64,000 nucleotides of DNA from Methylophaga thalassica MP (GTDB lineage: Bacteria > Pseudomonadota > Gammaproteobacteria > Nitrosococcales > Methylophagaceae), in the NCBI RefSeq assembly GCF_000214595.1, contig NZ_AFIG01000003.1, positions 620,001-684,000 of the forward strand. Reading direction: 5' to 3'. The notes beneath the pieces were generated by a model. The model saw only the letters and a list, made by a program, of their open reading frames with translations. It was not told the origin of the DNA and made no database searches. A program made the position numbers and the translations under genes. The stretch's first letter is position 1. Each line of letters begins with the position of its first letter. This document shows positions 34,459 through 43,082 of this stretch, piece by piece.

Positions 34459-35799
34459 TTAGAACGCCCATTGGCTTCGAACCTGAAATACGGATGGTTC
34501 ATCATTATCATTCGGCCCACCATCGACTTCCAGCACGTCCACATAGTTAGCAGAGAAACGTAATGTTGGTGTTGGATACCAGTTCACACCATACGTCATT
34601 GCATCCGCTTCCCCACCATCAATACCGGCATCACTTAAATCAAGCGAGCTATAGCGCAAGGCCAACTCCCAAGCACCATAACCACCTTCACCGACAATCG
34701 AGCTTGGTTTCACGCCACCCATCACACCATTTTTGTATTGGCGGGTCTCGCCGGTCAGGATATAACCCGCTTGCAGATACCAGCCATCAAAGTCGGCATC
34801 TTTACCGTTATTGCGATTCACCTTTGTGGTGATATATTCACCTTGTACAGAGTATGGCCCGTGACCAGCAGCCAGTTCAGCACCGATATTGTAATAATCT
34901 GCAACTGAAGTAATATCTCCGGTATCAATAATGCTCACACCAGATACATGTGATTCAGCCTCACTATCGAAGCCCACTTTTCCACTATCGCCAGTATCAC
35001 GGTAGTTAAGGCCAAGACCTAAATGCACAAAATGCACACCATCGTTAATGGGAGCCCAGGTGCCACGAGCCGTTGCCCCCCAGCCTTCATCATTTTGACC
35101 ACCTTTATTAGTGATGGAGTCACCGAAGATGCCTGTCGCCCATGACCAGTGCGTTGTTTCATTACTCGCCATGATTCCCATCTTTCTTCCTGAAGAAAAA
35201 GCGTTAGGCAGCGCGCGTTCCATAAATAATGTGTTATTTGCACTGGTCAGATAATCTAAGCTGAACGGTGTTTTAAAATTACCGACAGTGATATCCATTG
35301 GCTCAAAGCCTGTATAGGCCAGGTAAGCATCCGTTATCCCCCTGCCATTTGACCCGGTACTGGCAAAATCATATTCGAGCTTAAAGTCCCACACGTTATA
35401 CATTGTGCCCGAATAGGAAATCCTGGCACGGCGAAATTCTGAACCATCCCCCATTTCAGGTTGACCACTATAGCTTGCCGCATCGGCTTGTAAGCGACCA
35501 CCTAACTTACTTTCAAACTTACCGTCACGGGTCTTAACACCAATCCCTCCCTTGACGGTGACTTCAACATCTGAAGGCTTGGTCGCTTCAGCGAGTTTGG
35601 CATCGACTTGTTGTTTTTCTTGTTTTGCCTGAGCCTGATTTTGTTTTAATTCTGCCATCAAGCGACCATACTGGTCATCATTGACCATACCGTTTTCATG
35701 CAGCATATTAATCAGAGTTTCAATTTCAGATCCCGCATAGGCAGGACCCGATAATGCCGCCAGAACACCGGCAGCCAGCAGGCTTCTCTTTATCGTCAT
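34459..35799 (-). CDS. OprO/OprP-family (phosphate-selective type) porin
   Basis: A 446-residue outer-membrane beta-barrel. A signal peptide covers 1-22 (ending PAYAG). A coiled coil (about 35-75, Gln/Lys-rich) follows, as in many trimeric OprO/OprP relatives. Barrel strands then run to a terminal phenylalanine (SQWAF), the outer-membrane assembly signal. Family blocks include KGGIGVKTRDGKFESKLGGRLQADA and FRRARISYSGTMYNVWDFKLEYDF. I chose ATG 35799, behind AAGGAG. A Pho-box-like site about 85 bases upstream supports phosphate control. Substrate selectivity is inferred from family and site. Confidence 0.88.
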   Translation of the reverse strand: MTIKRSLLAAGVLAALSGPAYAGSEIETLINMLHENGMVNDDQYGRLMAELKQNQAQAKQEKQQVDAKLAEATKPSDVEVTVKGGIGVKTRDGKFESKLGGRLQADAASYSGQPEMGDGSEFRRARISYSGTMYNVWDFKLEYDFASTGSNGRGITDAYLAYTGFEPMDITVGNFKTPFSLDYLTSANNTLFMERALPNAFSSGRKMGIMASNETTHWSWATGIFGDSITNKGGQNDEGWGATARGTWAPINDGVHFVHLGLGLNYRDTGDSGKVGFDSEAESHVSGVSIIDTGDITSVADYYNIGAELAAGHGPYSVQGEYITTKVNRNNGKDADFDGWYLQAGYILTGETRQYKNGVMGGVKPSSIVGEGGYGAWELALRYSSLDLSDAGIDGGEADAMTYGVNWYPTPTLRFSANYVDVLEVDGGPNDNDEPSVFQVRSQWAF

Positions 35800-35882
35800 G
35801 TTCTTCTCCTTGTCTGAATTTTTAACACTACATAGCTGCAAAACAGCTTGTAATCTTAGTTAGCGGTTAAAAGGCGCTTATC

Positions 35883-35900
35883 ATGACAGTTTTGTTACAA
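35883..35900 (-). promoter_or_regulatory. Pho-box-like site upstream of the porin gene
   Basis: On the minus strand: TTGTAAC, AAAA, CTGTCAT. The Pho box is two 7-base repeats (CTGTCAT and CTGTMAY) split by a 4-base A/T spacer. The second repeat matches in full and the first in part. It lies about 85 bases before the porin ATG. Confidence 0.45.
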
Positions 35901-35919
35901 CAATTACCCGATGTAAATC

Positions 35920-36990
35920 ATGGAAATTAAAATAGACTTTCACTGGCAACTGACCCAGCACGGAAAACCGCATCACATTGATGACATTCTGTTTCAGATG
36001 CTGGAAGCCATTCAGCAGGAAGGATCGTTAAAACAAGCCACCGACAAACTTGGCGTGTCATATCGCTTTGCCTGGGGCTTATTGAATAAATGGGAAGCGT
36101 TACTTGGCCAGCCTTTAGTTATTCTTGAGCGAGGCCGAGGTGCGCGATTAGCTGTTGTCGGGGAGAAACTAATGCATGCGAACCGGCATCTCAGCGCCTC
36201 ATTTTCTCCGGAATTGGATAACTTTTCCACCGAATTGAAACGTGAATTTGAAGCCATCTTGGATCATAGCCCCCGCGATACATTTAAAATTTTTACCAGT
36301 CATGGTCTAGCCGTTGGTGCACTAAAAGAATTACTCGATCAGCAATCTGACTTTTTATTGGATTTACATTTTCACGGCAGTCAGGAAAGTCTGAAAGCAT
36401 TAAAAGCTGGTGATTGTCATATTGCAGGCTTCCATCTTCCGATTGGCGAGTTAAGACGTCACTTAATGAGCGACTATTTAAAACTACTTGATGAAAAACA
36501 ACATCAATTGATCTATGTGGTTCGTCGGAATCAAGGTCTGATGGTTACCAGGGATAACCCGAAACACATCAACGATCTCAGCTCGCTGACTCAGGATGGG
36601 GTCACTTTTATCAACCGGCAAACGGGGTCGGCCACCCGCACATTATTTGATCAACTTCTTGTAGCGAATGCTATTTCCAGTGACCATATTAAAGGCTACT
36701 CACATGAAGAGTTCACACACATGGCAGTGGCAGCCATGGTGGCTAGTGGTGCTGCCGATATTGGCTTTGGTATCGCTCCCATTGCCGATAAATTCAATCT
36801 GGAGTTTATCCCCTTGGTATGGGAACACTACTGCTTGGCAGTACCGCAGCTATTAGTGGATGACCCAAGAGTACAGGCCATTATCAGTTTATTGAAAAGC
36901 CCGTCTTTCCATCGAAAAGTGAAAGATTTTAAAGGCTATGACACAACACGTTCTGGTCAGCTTGTGAGCTTTGATGAAATCTTCGCTTAA
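35920..36990 (+). CDS. ModE-like transcriptional regulator with periplasmic-binding-type domain
   Basis: A 356-residue one-component regulator. The N-terminal winged helix (about 20-105) resembles Mod[34 protein letters not shown], then RGRGARL. The C-terminal half (about 130-345) is a periplasmic-binding-protein-like sensor domain (PBP_like), with [18 protein letters not shown] near its end. Such proteins are found beside molybdate or molybdopterin genes, and moaC starts at its 3' end, overlapping by four bases on the other strand. The likely signal is molybdate, tungstate or a cofactor precursor; the sequence does not decide. It is divergent from the porin across 120 bases that include the Pho-box-like site. 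Confidence 0.85.
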   Translation: MEIKIDFHWQLTQHGKPHHIDDILFQMLEAIQQEGSLKQATDKLGVSYRFAWGLLNKWEALLGQPLVILERGRGARLAVVGEKLMHANRHLSASFSPELDNFSTELKREFEAILDHSPRDTFKIFTSHGLAVGALKELLDQQSDFLLDLHFHGSQESLKALKAGDCHIAGFHLPIGELRRHLMSDYLKLLDEKQHQLIYVVRRNQGLMVTRDNPKHINDLSSLTQDGVTFINRQTGSATRTLFDQLLVANAISSDHIKGYSHEEFTHMAVAAMVASGAADIGFGIAPIADKFNLEFIPLVWEHYCLAVPQLLVDDPRVQAIISLLKSPSFHRKVKDFKGYDTTRSGQLVSFDEIFA

Positions 36991-37463
36991 CTACGCTGCC
37001 AGTGCCCGCTTTTCCCACCTGCTTTTTCCAATAGACGAATATTGGTCATCGTCATACCTTTATCAACCGCTTTACACATATCGTAAATGGTCAGAAGCGT
37101 GACTTGTACCGCGGTAAGCGCTTCCATTTCTACGCCCGTTTGACCACTGGTTCCCACTGTTGCCCGGCAATGTATAGAAGCTGTTTCACTGTCTAATACA
37201 AAATCGACTGACACCTTGGTCAACGCCAATGGATGACATAATGGCACTAAATCCGCTGTTTTTTTCGCCGCCATAATCCCAGCAATCCGGGCAATCCCTA
37301 ATACATCGCCTTTTTTATGTCCGCCCTGTTCTACTAAATTAAATGTCTCCGGTAACATAACGATGGTGCCCTCAGCAATGGCAACACGGTCTGTCGTGGC
37401 TTTACCGCCAACATCAACCATATGTGCTTCACCTGCTTGATTAAAATGGGTCAAATCCGTCAT
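36987..37463 (-). CDS. moaC: Cyclic pyranopterin monophosphate synthase MoaC
   Basis: A 158-residue enzyme that converts the MoaA product into cyclic pyranopterin monophosphate, the first stable intermediate of molybdenum cofactor synthesis. Active-site blocks are LVPLCHPL and the C-terminal [27 protein letters not shown] with its catalytic lysines. The length is normal. It is divergent from moaD-moaE across 47 bases and converges on the ModE-like regulator with a four-base overlap. moaA is not in the window. Confidence 0.95.
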   Translation of the reverse strand: MTDLTHFNQAGEAHMVDVGGKATTDRVAIAEGTIVMLPETFNLVEQGGHKKGDVLGIARIAGIMAAKKTADLVPLCHPLALTKVSVDFVLDSETASIHCRATVGTSGQTGVEMEALTAVQVTLLTIYDMCKAVDKGMTMTNIRLLEKAGGKSGHWQRS

Positions 37464-37510
37464 CGCAAATGTTATCCTCTAACTTTAAATTAGCTGAAAC
37501 GATCAACCAG

Positions 37511-37738
37511 ATGAGTATTCAAGTCAAATTTTTTGCCAGTCTTCGAGAAAAACTCGGTCAAGCCGATATGGAACTGACTACTGCCAGTACCGCTCTAGAT
37601 GCATGGAATCAGGCCACCCAAAATAAGCCTGTGCCGGATAATCTGCTTGTCGCTATCAATTTAGACTACGCAAAACTCAACACACCAGTACAAGACGGCG
37701 ATGAAGTCGCCTTTTTCCCACCGGTAACCGGAGGCTAA
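37511..37738 (+). CDS. moaD: Molybdopterin synthase small subunit MoaD
   Basis: A 75-residue ubiquitin-like sulfur carrier. The C-terminus is PPVTGG; the double glycine is the site of thiocarboxylate formation. I chose ATG 37511 because it opens the normal MoaD start (MSIQVKFFASLREKLG); the longer frame reaches back into the moaC start. moaE follows after one base. Confidence 0.95.
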   Translation: MSIQVKFFASLREKLGQADMELTTASTALDAWNQATQNKPVPDNLLVAINLDYAKLNTPVQDGDEVAFFPPVTGG

Positions 37739-37739
37739 T

Positions 37740-38177
37740 ATGGCGAGTTGGGTAAGTGACCATCTTATTGAGCCGTGGCAAATCATTGCTGAGCAACAGT
37801 CAGCGCAGAACTTAGCAGGTCAGTATGGCGCGACGGCCAGCTTTATCGGTTCTATGCGAGACTTTAGTGATCGTACTGATATAAAAAAGATGGTGCTTGA
37901 ACATTACCCAGCGATGACCGCCCGCTACCTGGAAAAGTTAGAAGATATGGCGAGGCAAAAATGGCCATTACTCGATTGTCTGATAGTTCATCGTGTCGGG
38001 GAAGTCCATCCCGGAGATGCCATTGTCGTCATTGCTTGCTGGTCAGCGCATCGTCGTGCCGCGCTGGATGCTTGTGACTGGTTAATTGAAGAGCTGAAGT
38101 ACAAAGCACCGTTCTGGAAAAAAGAGTTTACGAATGAAGGTGGACATTGGGTCACAGGGAACACTGATGGCCACTAA
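37740..38177 (+). CDS. moaE: Molybdopterin synthase catalytic subunit MoaE
   Basis: A 145-residue large subunit that, with MoaD, adds two sulfurs to the pyranopterin to make molybdopterin. The C-terminal KYKAPFWKKE contains the catalytic lysines. VHRVGEVHPGDAIVVIACWSAHRRAA is the family core. It follows moaD with one base between, so the two are translationally linked. The TAA stop is followed 18 bases later by a MAPEG gene. Confidence 0.95.
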   Translation: MASWVSDHLIEPWQIIAEQQSAQNLAGQYGATASFIGSMRDFSDRTDIKKMVLEHYPAMTARYLEKLEDMARQKWPLLDCLIVHRVGEVHPGDAIVVIACWSAHRRAALDACDWLIEELKYKAPFWKKEFTNEGGHWVTGNTDGH

Positions 38178-38195
38178 CAAACAAGGAAAGTCATT

Positions 38196-38591
38196 ATGAT
38201 TACAGCATTGTATGCCAGCCTCTGCGCCTTACTGATTGTTAAATTATCACTGGGCGTTATCGCCGTCCGTCGCAAGCATAAAATCGGCTTGGGCGACGGT
38301 GGTAATGATGAATTACAAGCCGCTGTCCGTGCCCAGGGAAATGCTACCGAATATATTCCGATCACCTTAATTTTGATGTTTCTACTGGAAAATATTGTGG
38401 TGTATAACTGGATAATTCACCTTGCTGGCATCACATTGCTAACCGGTCGGATCATTCATGCTATTGGCATCAAAAACCAGGATATAAAGAAGCGTGTTCT
38501 TGGCATGAAAATCACGCTTTATCTGATTATTGCCTTATCGATATTAAATATCGTCTATTTTGCTTTAGCCTATTTGATGCCGATCAATTGA
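38196..38591 (+). CDS. MAPEG-family membrane protein
   Basis: A 131-residue membrane protein with about four transmembrane helices. It fits the MAPEG superfamily (membrane-associated eicosanoid and glutathione metabolism) by length and by AVRAQGNATEYIPITLILMFLLE, the conserved second-helix segment. Bacterial members often have glutathione transferase or peroxidase activity; the activity here is unknown. It is close behind moaE and may share its transcript. It converges on ubiD with a two-base gap and no clear terminator. Confidence 0.85.
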   Translation: MITALYASLCALLIVKLSLGVIAVRRKHKIGLGDGGNDELQAAVRAQGNATEYIPITLILMFLLENIVVYNWIIHLAGITLLTGRIIHAIGIKNQDIKKRVLGMKITLYLIIALSILNIVYFALAYLMPIN

Positions 38592-38593
38592 CT

Positions 38594-40066
38594 TTAATCG
38601 CTACTTAAACCGAGCTCATCCCATATAGCATCAATGCGTTTGACCACTTCAGCATCTCGCACGATCGGCCGTCCCCATTCTCTATCGGTTTCACCAGGCA
38701 GTTTATTGGTGGCATCCATACCCATTTTAGAACCCAGTCCTGAGACCGGCGAAGCAAAGTCTAAATAATCGATGGGTGTATTTTCTACCAGCGTGGTATC
38801 CCGGGCAGGATCCATCCGCGTGGTGATCGCCCAAATCACATCTTTCCAGTCTCTTACATTGACATCATCATCCACCACAATCACAAACTTGGTGTACATA
38901 AACTGACGCAGGAAAGACCATACGCCCATCATCACGCGTTTGGCATGGCCGGGATACTGTTTTTTCATACTCACCACCGCCATTCGGTAAGAACAGCCTT
39001 CTGGTGGTAGATAGAAATCAACAATTTCTGGAAATTGTTTTTGTAATATCGGCACAAACACTTCATTCAGGGCAACACCAAGAATAGCCGGTTCATCTGG
39101 TGGGCGACCGGTATAGGTACTGTGGTAAATCGGATTCTGGCGTTGTGTTATTCGTTCGATAGTAAAGACAGGAAAGCTATCCACTTCATTGTAATAACCC
39201 GTATGATCGCCATACGGCCCTTCTGGTGCCATATCATCGGGATAAATAAAGCCTTCCAGTACAATTTCCGCATTAGCCGGTACTTGTAAATCATTACCCA
39301 TACATTTGACTAATTCGGTTTTACTGCCACGCAGTAACCCTGCAAAAGCATATTCGGACAAAGTATCAGGCACAGGTGTGACAGCACCTAAAATGGTGGC
39401 TGGATCGCAACCCAAAACCACGCTAATAGGAAACGGCTCTCCCGGATGGGTCTGTTGCCACTCTTTAAAATCCAGTGCACCGCCACGATGTGATAACCAG
39501 CGCATAATCACTCGATTTTTGCCGATGACTTGTTGGCGATAAATGCCCAAGTTCTGCCGTTCCTTGTGCGGGCCTTTGGTCACCACCAGCCCCCAGGTAA
39601 TTAAAGGCGCGGCATCTTCCGGCCAACATAGTTGGATTGGATACTTTGCCAAATCAATATCATCGCCTTGAAGCACCAACTCCTGACACGCTGCCTTTTT
39701 GACTAGCTTGGGTGACATGGTCAGCACTTTTTTAAAGATGGGGAGTTTCTCCCACGCATCTTTCATGCCCTTGGGTGGTTCAGGTTCTTTCAGAAAAGCG
39801 AGTAACTTACCGATTTCACGTAAAGCCTCGACAGAGTCTTCTCCCATTCCCATCGCCACTCGTTTGGGTGTACCAAACAGATTCACTAACGCAGGAATAT
39901 TAGATCCTTTCGGATTTTCAAACAGTAATGCCGGACCACCGGCTCGTAATACGCGATCAGCAATTTCCGTCATTTCCAGTGCTGGATCGACTTCGGTTTT
40001 AATCCGTTTTAATTCACCCTGCTGCTCCAGGCCATTGATAAAGTCACGTAAATCGGTGTATTTCAT
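38594..40066 (-). CDS. ubiD: 4-hydroxy-3-polyprenylbenzoate decarboxylase UbiD
   Basis: A 490-residue decarboxylase of ubiquinone synthesis that uses prenylated FMN made by UbiX. The conserved opening is [22 protein letters not shown], and the catalytic Glu lies in [14 protein letters not shown] at about residue 280. [13 protein letters not shown] provides the arginine and cofactor contacts. Length matches E. coli UbiD (about 497). It is monocistronic. Confidence 0.95.
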   Translation of the reverse strand: MKYTDLRDFINGLEQQGELKRIKTEVDPALEMTEIADRVLRAGGPALLFENPKGSNIPALVNLFGTPKRVAMGMGEDSVEALREIGKLLAFLKEPEPPKGMKDAWEKLPIFKKVLTMSPKLVKKAACQELVLQGDDIDLAKYPIQLCWPEDAAPLITWGLVVTKGPHKERQNLGIYRQQVIGKNRVIMRWLSHRGGALDFKEWQQTHPGEPFPISVVLGCDPATILGAVTPVPDTLSEYAFAGLLRGSKTELVKCMGNDLQVPANAEIVLEGFIYPDDMAPEGPYGDHTGYYNEVDSFPVFTIERITQRQNPIYHSTYTGRPPDEPAILGVALNEVFVPILQKQFPEIVDFYLPPEGCSYRMAVVSMKKQYPGHAKRVMMGVWSFLRQFMYTKFVIVVDDDVNVRDWKDVIWAITTRMDPARDTTLVENTPIDYLDFASPVSGLGSKMGMDATNKLPGETDREWGRPIVRDAEVVKRIDAIWDELGLSSD

Positions 40067-40281
40067 TCAGATACTCAGTTAACTACAGATTCAAGCTCTG
40101 ATGAGCTTACGTCAGAATCTTACTGGATAACAAAGATCGGCTAAAGCCATAATACTAAAGTATCTATCTAAAACACGCCTTTTTGCTACTCAACTCATAT
40201 TAGAGTCGTCGCTAAGCATATTGAAGAAATTCAGTAATACCGACATTATGTCTGCCAAGTTTAATAATCTCAGCTCAAATC

Positions 40282-41444
40282 ATGACAGAACATTACCAAT
40301 ATCAATCGAGACAGATTGAAAAAAATCCAGCGAAAGAATTCCGTTTTGGCGAGGGTCGAATTAGCTGTTATTTATCGTTTACACTCAGTGTATTAAGCCT
40401 TTTGGCCGTACTGGCCTATCTATATCCAGCTTATTTAACAACCGCCGCTCTGCGCGAGGTCTATGATGCTGAGCAGTTACAACAAGTTTTGAAATACGCT
40501 ATGTATTTCTCATTATTTTTTGCTGTATTGACCTTTGTCTTAAACAAGGGCAAATACAAAGCGTATGGTTTAGGCGCTATCACTTTAACCTTAATCGGCT
40601 TTGCTTTAGGTGGTTACAGCATCCCTATCGGTAATGTAGAGCCAAAAGAATTATCTTTGGGCATCGATTGGTTAATCCTGGCCTTTTTGGGTTCCGTTGC
40701 TATTTTCATGACAATGGAAAAGCTGTTTCCCAAATATCGAGATCAAGTTATCACCCGCCTGAGTGGGGAATCGATATGTTTTATTTCTGCTTTAACCATC
40801 TGGCTATCTCCGCGATTTTGATTTTTGCCAACTATCATGCCAGCCATTTTGATTGGGCCGTGAGTCCATCGGTGCAGTCTGCCGTTCAAGCTATGCCCGT
40901 TTGGTTGCAAGTCATATTAATCGTCCTGGCAGCAGACTTTGTATTGTATTGGGAGCATCGGGCCTATCATGAAGTTAAAAGTCTCTGGCCTATTCATGCA
41001 GTTCATCACTCTGTTGAACATCTGGACTGGTTAGCAGGATCTCGTGGTCATTTTGTGCAGGTATTTTCCGAACGTGCCATGGTAATGATCCCACTCTATT
41101 TACTGGGTGCGGATGAGTCGGCATTAAATATATACGTCACCTTTGCTGCTCTTCAGGCCATTCTGATTCACTGTAATGTGGATATTCCTTTTGGCCCCCT
41201 CAAGTATCTTTTTGTCACACCACAATTCCATCATTGGCATCACAGCTCAGAGAAACCGGCTATTGATACCAACTACTCAGCTCACACAGTGTTGTTTGAT
41301 CGCTTATTCGGTACCTATCATCTCTCAGGAAATTACTGGCCTGCCGAATACGGCACAACAGTTCGGCTACCACGACATATTCTCGGACAGACTTGGTACC
41401 CGATCTATCGCTGGAAACAACGGCTAGGCAAAAAAGTCTCTTGA
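40282..41444 (+). pseudogene. Frameshifted sterol desaturase / fatty acid hydroxylase family gene
   Basis: Two overlapping frames together encode one protein of about 385 residues. The first frame (from ATG 40282) gives a membrane domain ending EKLFPKYRDQVITR, then reads out of frame to a stop at 40821. The second frame continues PEWGIDMFYFCFNHL to 41444. A single extra C at 40758-40759 (CGC-CT to CGC-CCT) restores one frame. The second part carries the di-iron histidine boxes: HRAYH, HAVHHS and HWHH. The family hydroxylates or desaturates lipids. No slippery heptamer is present, so programmed frameshifting is unlikely. It may be a real mutation, a sequencing error, or two separate peptides. 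An internal ATG at 40776 could start the catalytic half alone. Confidence 0.82.
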
Positions 41445-41517
41445 ATAATGACTATTGGGTCTAAGATAACTTAGGCCTATAATGAAAAATAATTAAATCA
41501 GTCAGTTGGAGGTTGTT

Positions 41518-41784
41518 ATGGCTGGAGGATGGTCCCGAGATGGGGCAGTACAAGATCAAATAGATGCCAGTGTTGATGACGCGATTCAACAAGCGCGCTC
41601 ACGTTTACCACAAGGCGAAAGTCTGACGCATTGTGAAGAATGCGATGCTGAAATACCTGAAGGTCGCCGTAAAGCCATTCCAGGCGTTTACCTGTGTGTA
41701 AAATGCCAGCAGGAAATAGATAACGAAAATAAAGCCGCTAGTATGTTTAACCGGCGAGGCAGTAAAGACAGTCAACTACGCTGA
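41518..41784 (+). CDS. DksA/TraR-family C4 zinc-finger protein (YbiI type)
   Basis: An 88-residue protein with one zinc finger: C-x2-C (HCEECD) and C-x2-C (YLCVKCQQ), 17 residues between the pairs. It has the MAGGWSRDGAVQDQID opening shared with YbiI proteins. Unlike DksA it lacks the long coiled-coil tip, so a ppGpp or RNA polymerase role is unproven. I chose ATG 41518, six bases after GGAGG; an upstream in-frame ATG overlaps that site. A strong terminator follows. Confidence 0.92.
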   Translation: MAGGWSRDGAVQDQIDASVDDAIQQARSRLPQGESLTHCEECDAEIPEGRRKAIPGVYLCVKCQQEIDNENKAASMFNRRGSKDSQLR

Positions 41785-41802
41785 GTAGAAATGTACTCAA
41801 AT

Positions 41803-41827
41803 AAAAAAGGGCAAATAGCCCTTTTTT
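41803..41827 (+). terminator. Rho-independent terminator after the zinc-finger gene
   Basis: A 10-bp stem AAAAAAGGGC / GCCCTTTTTT with the loop AAATA, 18 bases after the stop. Confidence 0.88.
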
Positions 41828-41958
41828 AATGCCAGTAAACAATTAAGTTTTTCTCACCATTTCATTTGTCACAAAAATGTCATACGCTTCATTCATAATC
41901 GTAATATTTTGATATAGCCGCTATTTAGTTCTTTTTCGGTCACTTTATGGAGTTGACA

Positions 41959-42396
41959 ATGACAAGCACAGAACAGGTAAGCAGTCCCCGCAAAAAATTA
42001 CTCACCCCAGCCCAGGTTAAACGCTGTAAAACGATAGCTGCTTCCACCAATGACTATAGTGCTCGAGCCAATGTTTTACTTGCTCTCCATAGCGGTGCCA
42101 GTCAAATGCAGGCAGCAACACAAACTGGACTGACTATCGGTCAGGTACGTTATTGGGCTGCTCGGTTTCGTCAACTCGGTATGGATGCCTTCCCTTCCAG
42201 CTCAAATGAAAATCCAGCCCAAAGTGCTCAAACAGCAGATGCCTTAACTGAAGAAAAACCTAAAAAAGTCAAAAGCAAAGATAAGAAAAAATCAAAAGCC
42301 GACAAAACCAAAAATAAAGATAAAAAATCTAAAAAAGATAAGTCCGCTAAAAAAGACAAGAAAAAAGCCAAAGATAAAAAGAAAACTAAAAAATAG
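41959..42396 (+). CDS. Helix-turn-helix protein with lysine-rich H1-like tail
   Basis: A 145-residue protein in two parts. Residues about 12-75 form a homeodomain-like helix-turn-helix (LTPAQVKRCKTIA, then GASQMQAATQTGLTIGQVRYWAARF), like the N-terminal domain of IS630-type transposases. Residues about 95-145 are a low-complexity tail built on KDKK, KKSK and KKAK repeats, rich in lysine, resembling histone H1-like or AlgP-type tails. No transposase catalytic domain follows. I chose ATG 41959, six bases after GGAG. A chromatin or DNA-architecture role is a guess. The tail could also bind RNA. Confidence 0.78.
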   Translation: MTSTEQVSSPRKKLLTPAQVKRCKTIAASTNDYSARANVLLALHSGASQMQAATQTGLTIGQVRYWAARFRQLGMDAFPSSSNENPAQSAQTADALTEEKPKKVKSKDKKKSKADKTKNKDKKSKKDKSAKKDKKKAKDKKKTKK

Positions 42397-42616
42397 TCGC
42401 ATTTTTCAGTACCGTAATTACTACGGAGAAACAAACTCAGTTGGGCGAAATCTTCGACGTCTGTTTTTCAAAGACGCTGACGATCATAGTATTTGGTTTT
42501 CATTATTGATATCACTTGAGCTTGAGCATGCAAATATAAATTGACTGTGAGCGATTTATTGTTCAGCCTGATCAGTCTCTAGCTGAAAATGACCTATATT
42601 TAAGAGAGAATAGATA

Positions 42617-43033
42617 ATGAAAAAATACCTTGCTTTAATCCCTCTGCTTTTTCTTGCACAACAGGCGTTTGCTGTAGATGCAGAGCATGAAGAAGCCTAC
42701 AAAAAACACTACAGTGAGCAACTCCGTCCCATGGTGATCAAAAAGCTCGGTATGGACAGACCCGATCTGAGTGCAGCGGCAATTAAAAGAGAAGCCGATG
42801 CTTATGTGCAGAAAATGGCAGGATGTCAGCTGGAAGGCTTAGGCATCTTCCCTGAAAAATATCGCGAAAAAGCGATTATGCCTGTTGCGAAAGGCGGTGA
42901 TGTCGCACAAGCCACACAAGCCCTGAATGAAGAACTTAAAAAAGATATTGATGCTGGCAAAATTTCTAAAGATGAAGTGATGACCATTATCCAGTCAGCA
43001 CAACAAACTGTGCAGATTTGTGCAAACTCTTAA
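42617..43033 (+). CDS. Small secreted helical protein, function unknown
   Basis: A 138-residue protein with a clear signal peptide (MKKYLALIPLLFLAQQAFA, cleaved after about residue 19). The mature part is charged and helical. It has two cysteines (in AGCQLEG and QICANS) that could form a disulfide. I do not recognise the family. A GAGAGA-like site precedes the ATG and a terminator follows the stop. It is a single-gene unit. Confidence 0.8.
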   Translation: MKKYLALIPLLFLAQQAFAVDAEHEEAYKKHYSEQLRPMVIKKLGMDRPDLSAAAIKREADAYVQKMAGCQLEGLGIFPEKYREKAIMPVAKGGDVAQATQALNEELKKDIDAGKISKDEVMTIIQSAQQTVQICANS

Positions 43034-43053
43034 TAAAAATAACGCGATAGAAT

Positions 43054-43080
43054 AAAAAAGGGCCTTTCGGCCCTTTTTTT
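43054..43080. terminator. Bidirectional terminator between the secreted protein gene and prlC
   Basis: An 11-bp stem AAAAAAGGGCC / GGCCCTTTTTT with the loop TTTC, 20 bases after one stop and two bases before the convergent prlC stop. Confidence 0.9.
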
Positions 43081-43082
43081 AT

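Noticed and set aside
34563-34832. His-rich plus-strand frame within the porin gene
   Set aside because: It is antisense to a clear beta-barrel coding sequence; His comes from the complement of GTG/ATG-rich codons.
40668-40830. Programmed ribosomal frameshift in the desaturase gene
   Set aside because: No slippery heptamer or downstream stem was seen at 40756-40760; a plain one-base deletion explains the data.
41959-42396. Insertion sequence (IS630-type transposase)
   Set aside because: Only the HTH resembles a transposase; there is no DDE catalytic domain and no terminal inverted repeats or target duplication.
42228-42434. Leu/Phe-rich membrane-like frame antisense to the lysine tail
   Set aside because: It is the direct complement of Lys codons (AAA/AAG read as TTT/CTT), so the hydrophobic look is an artefact.
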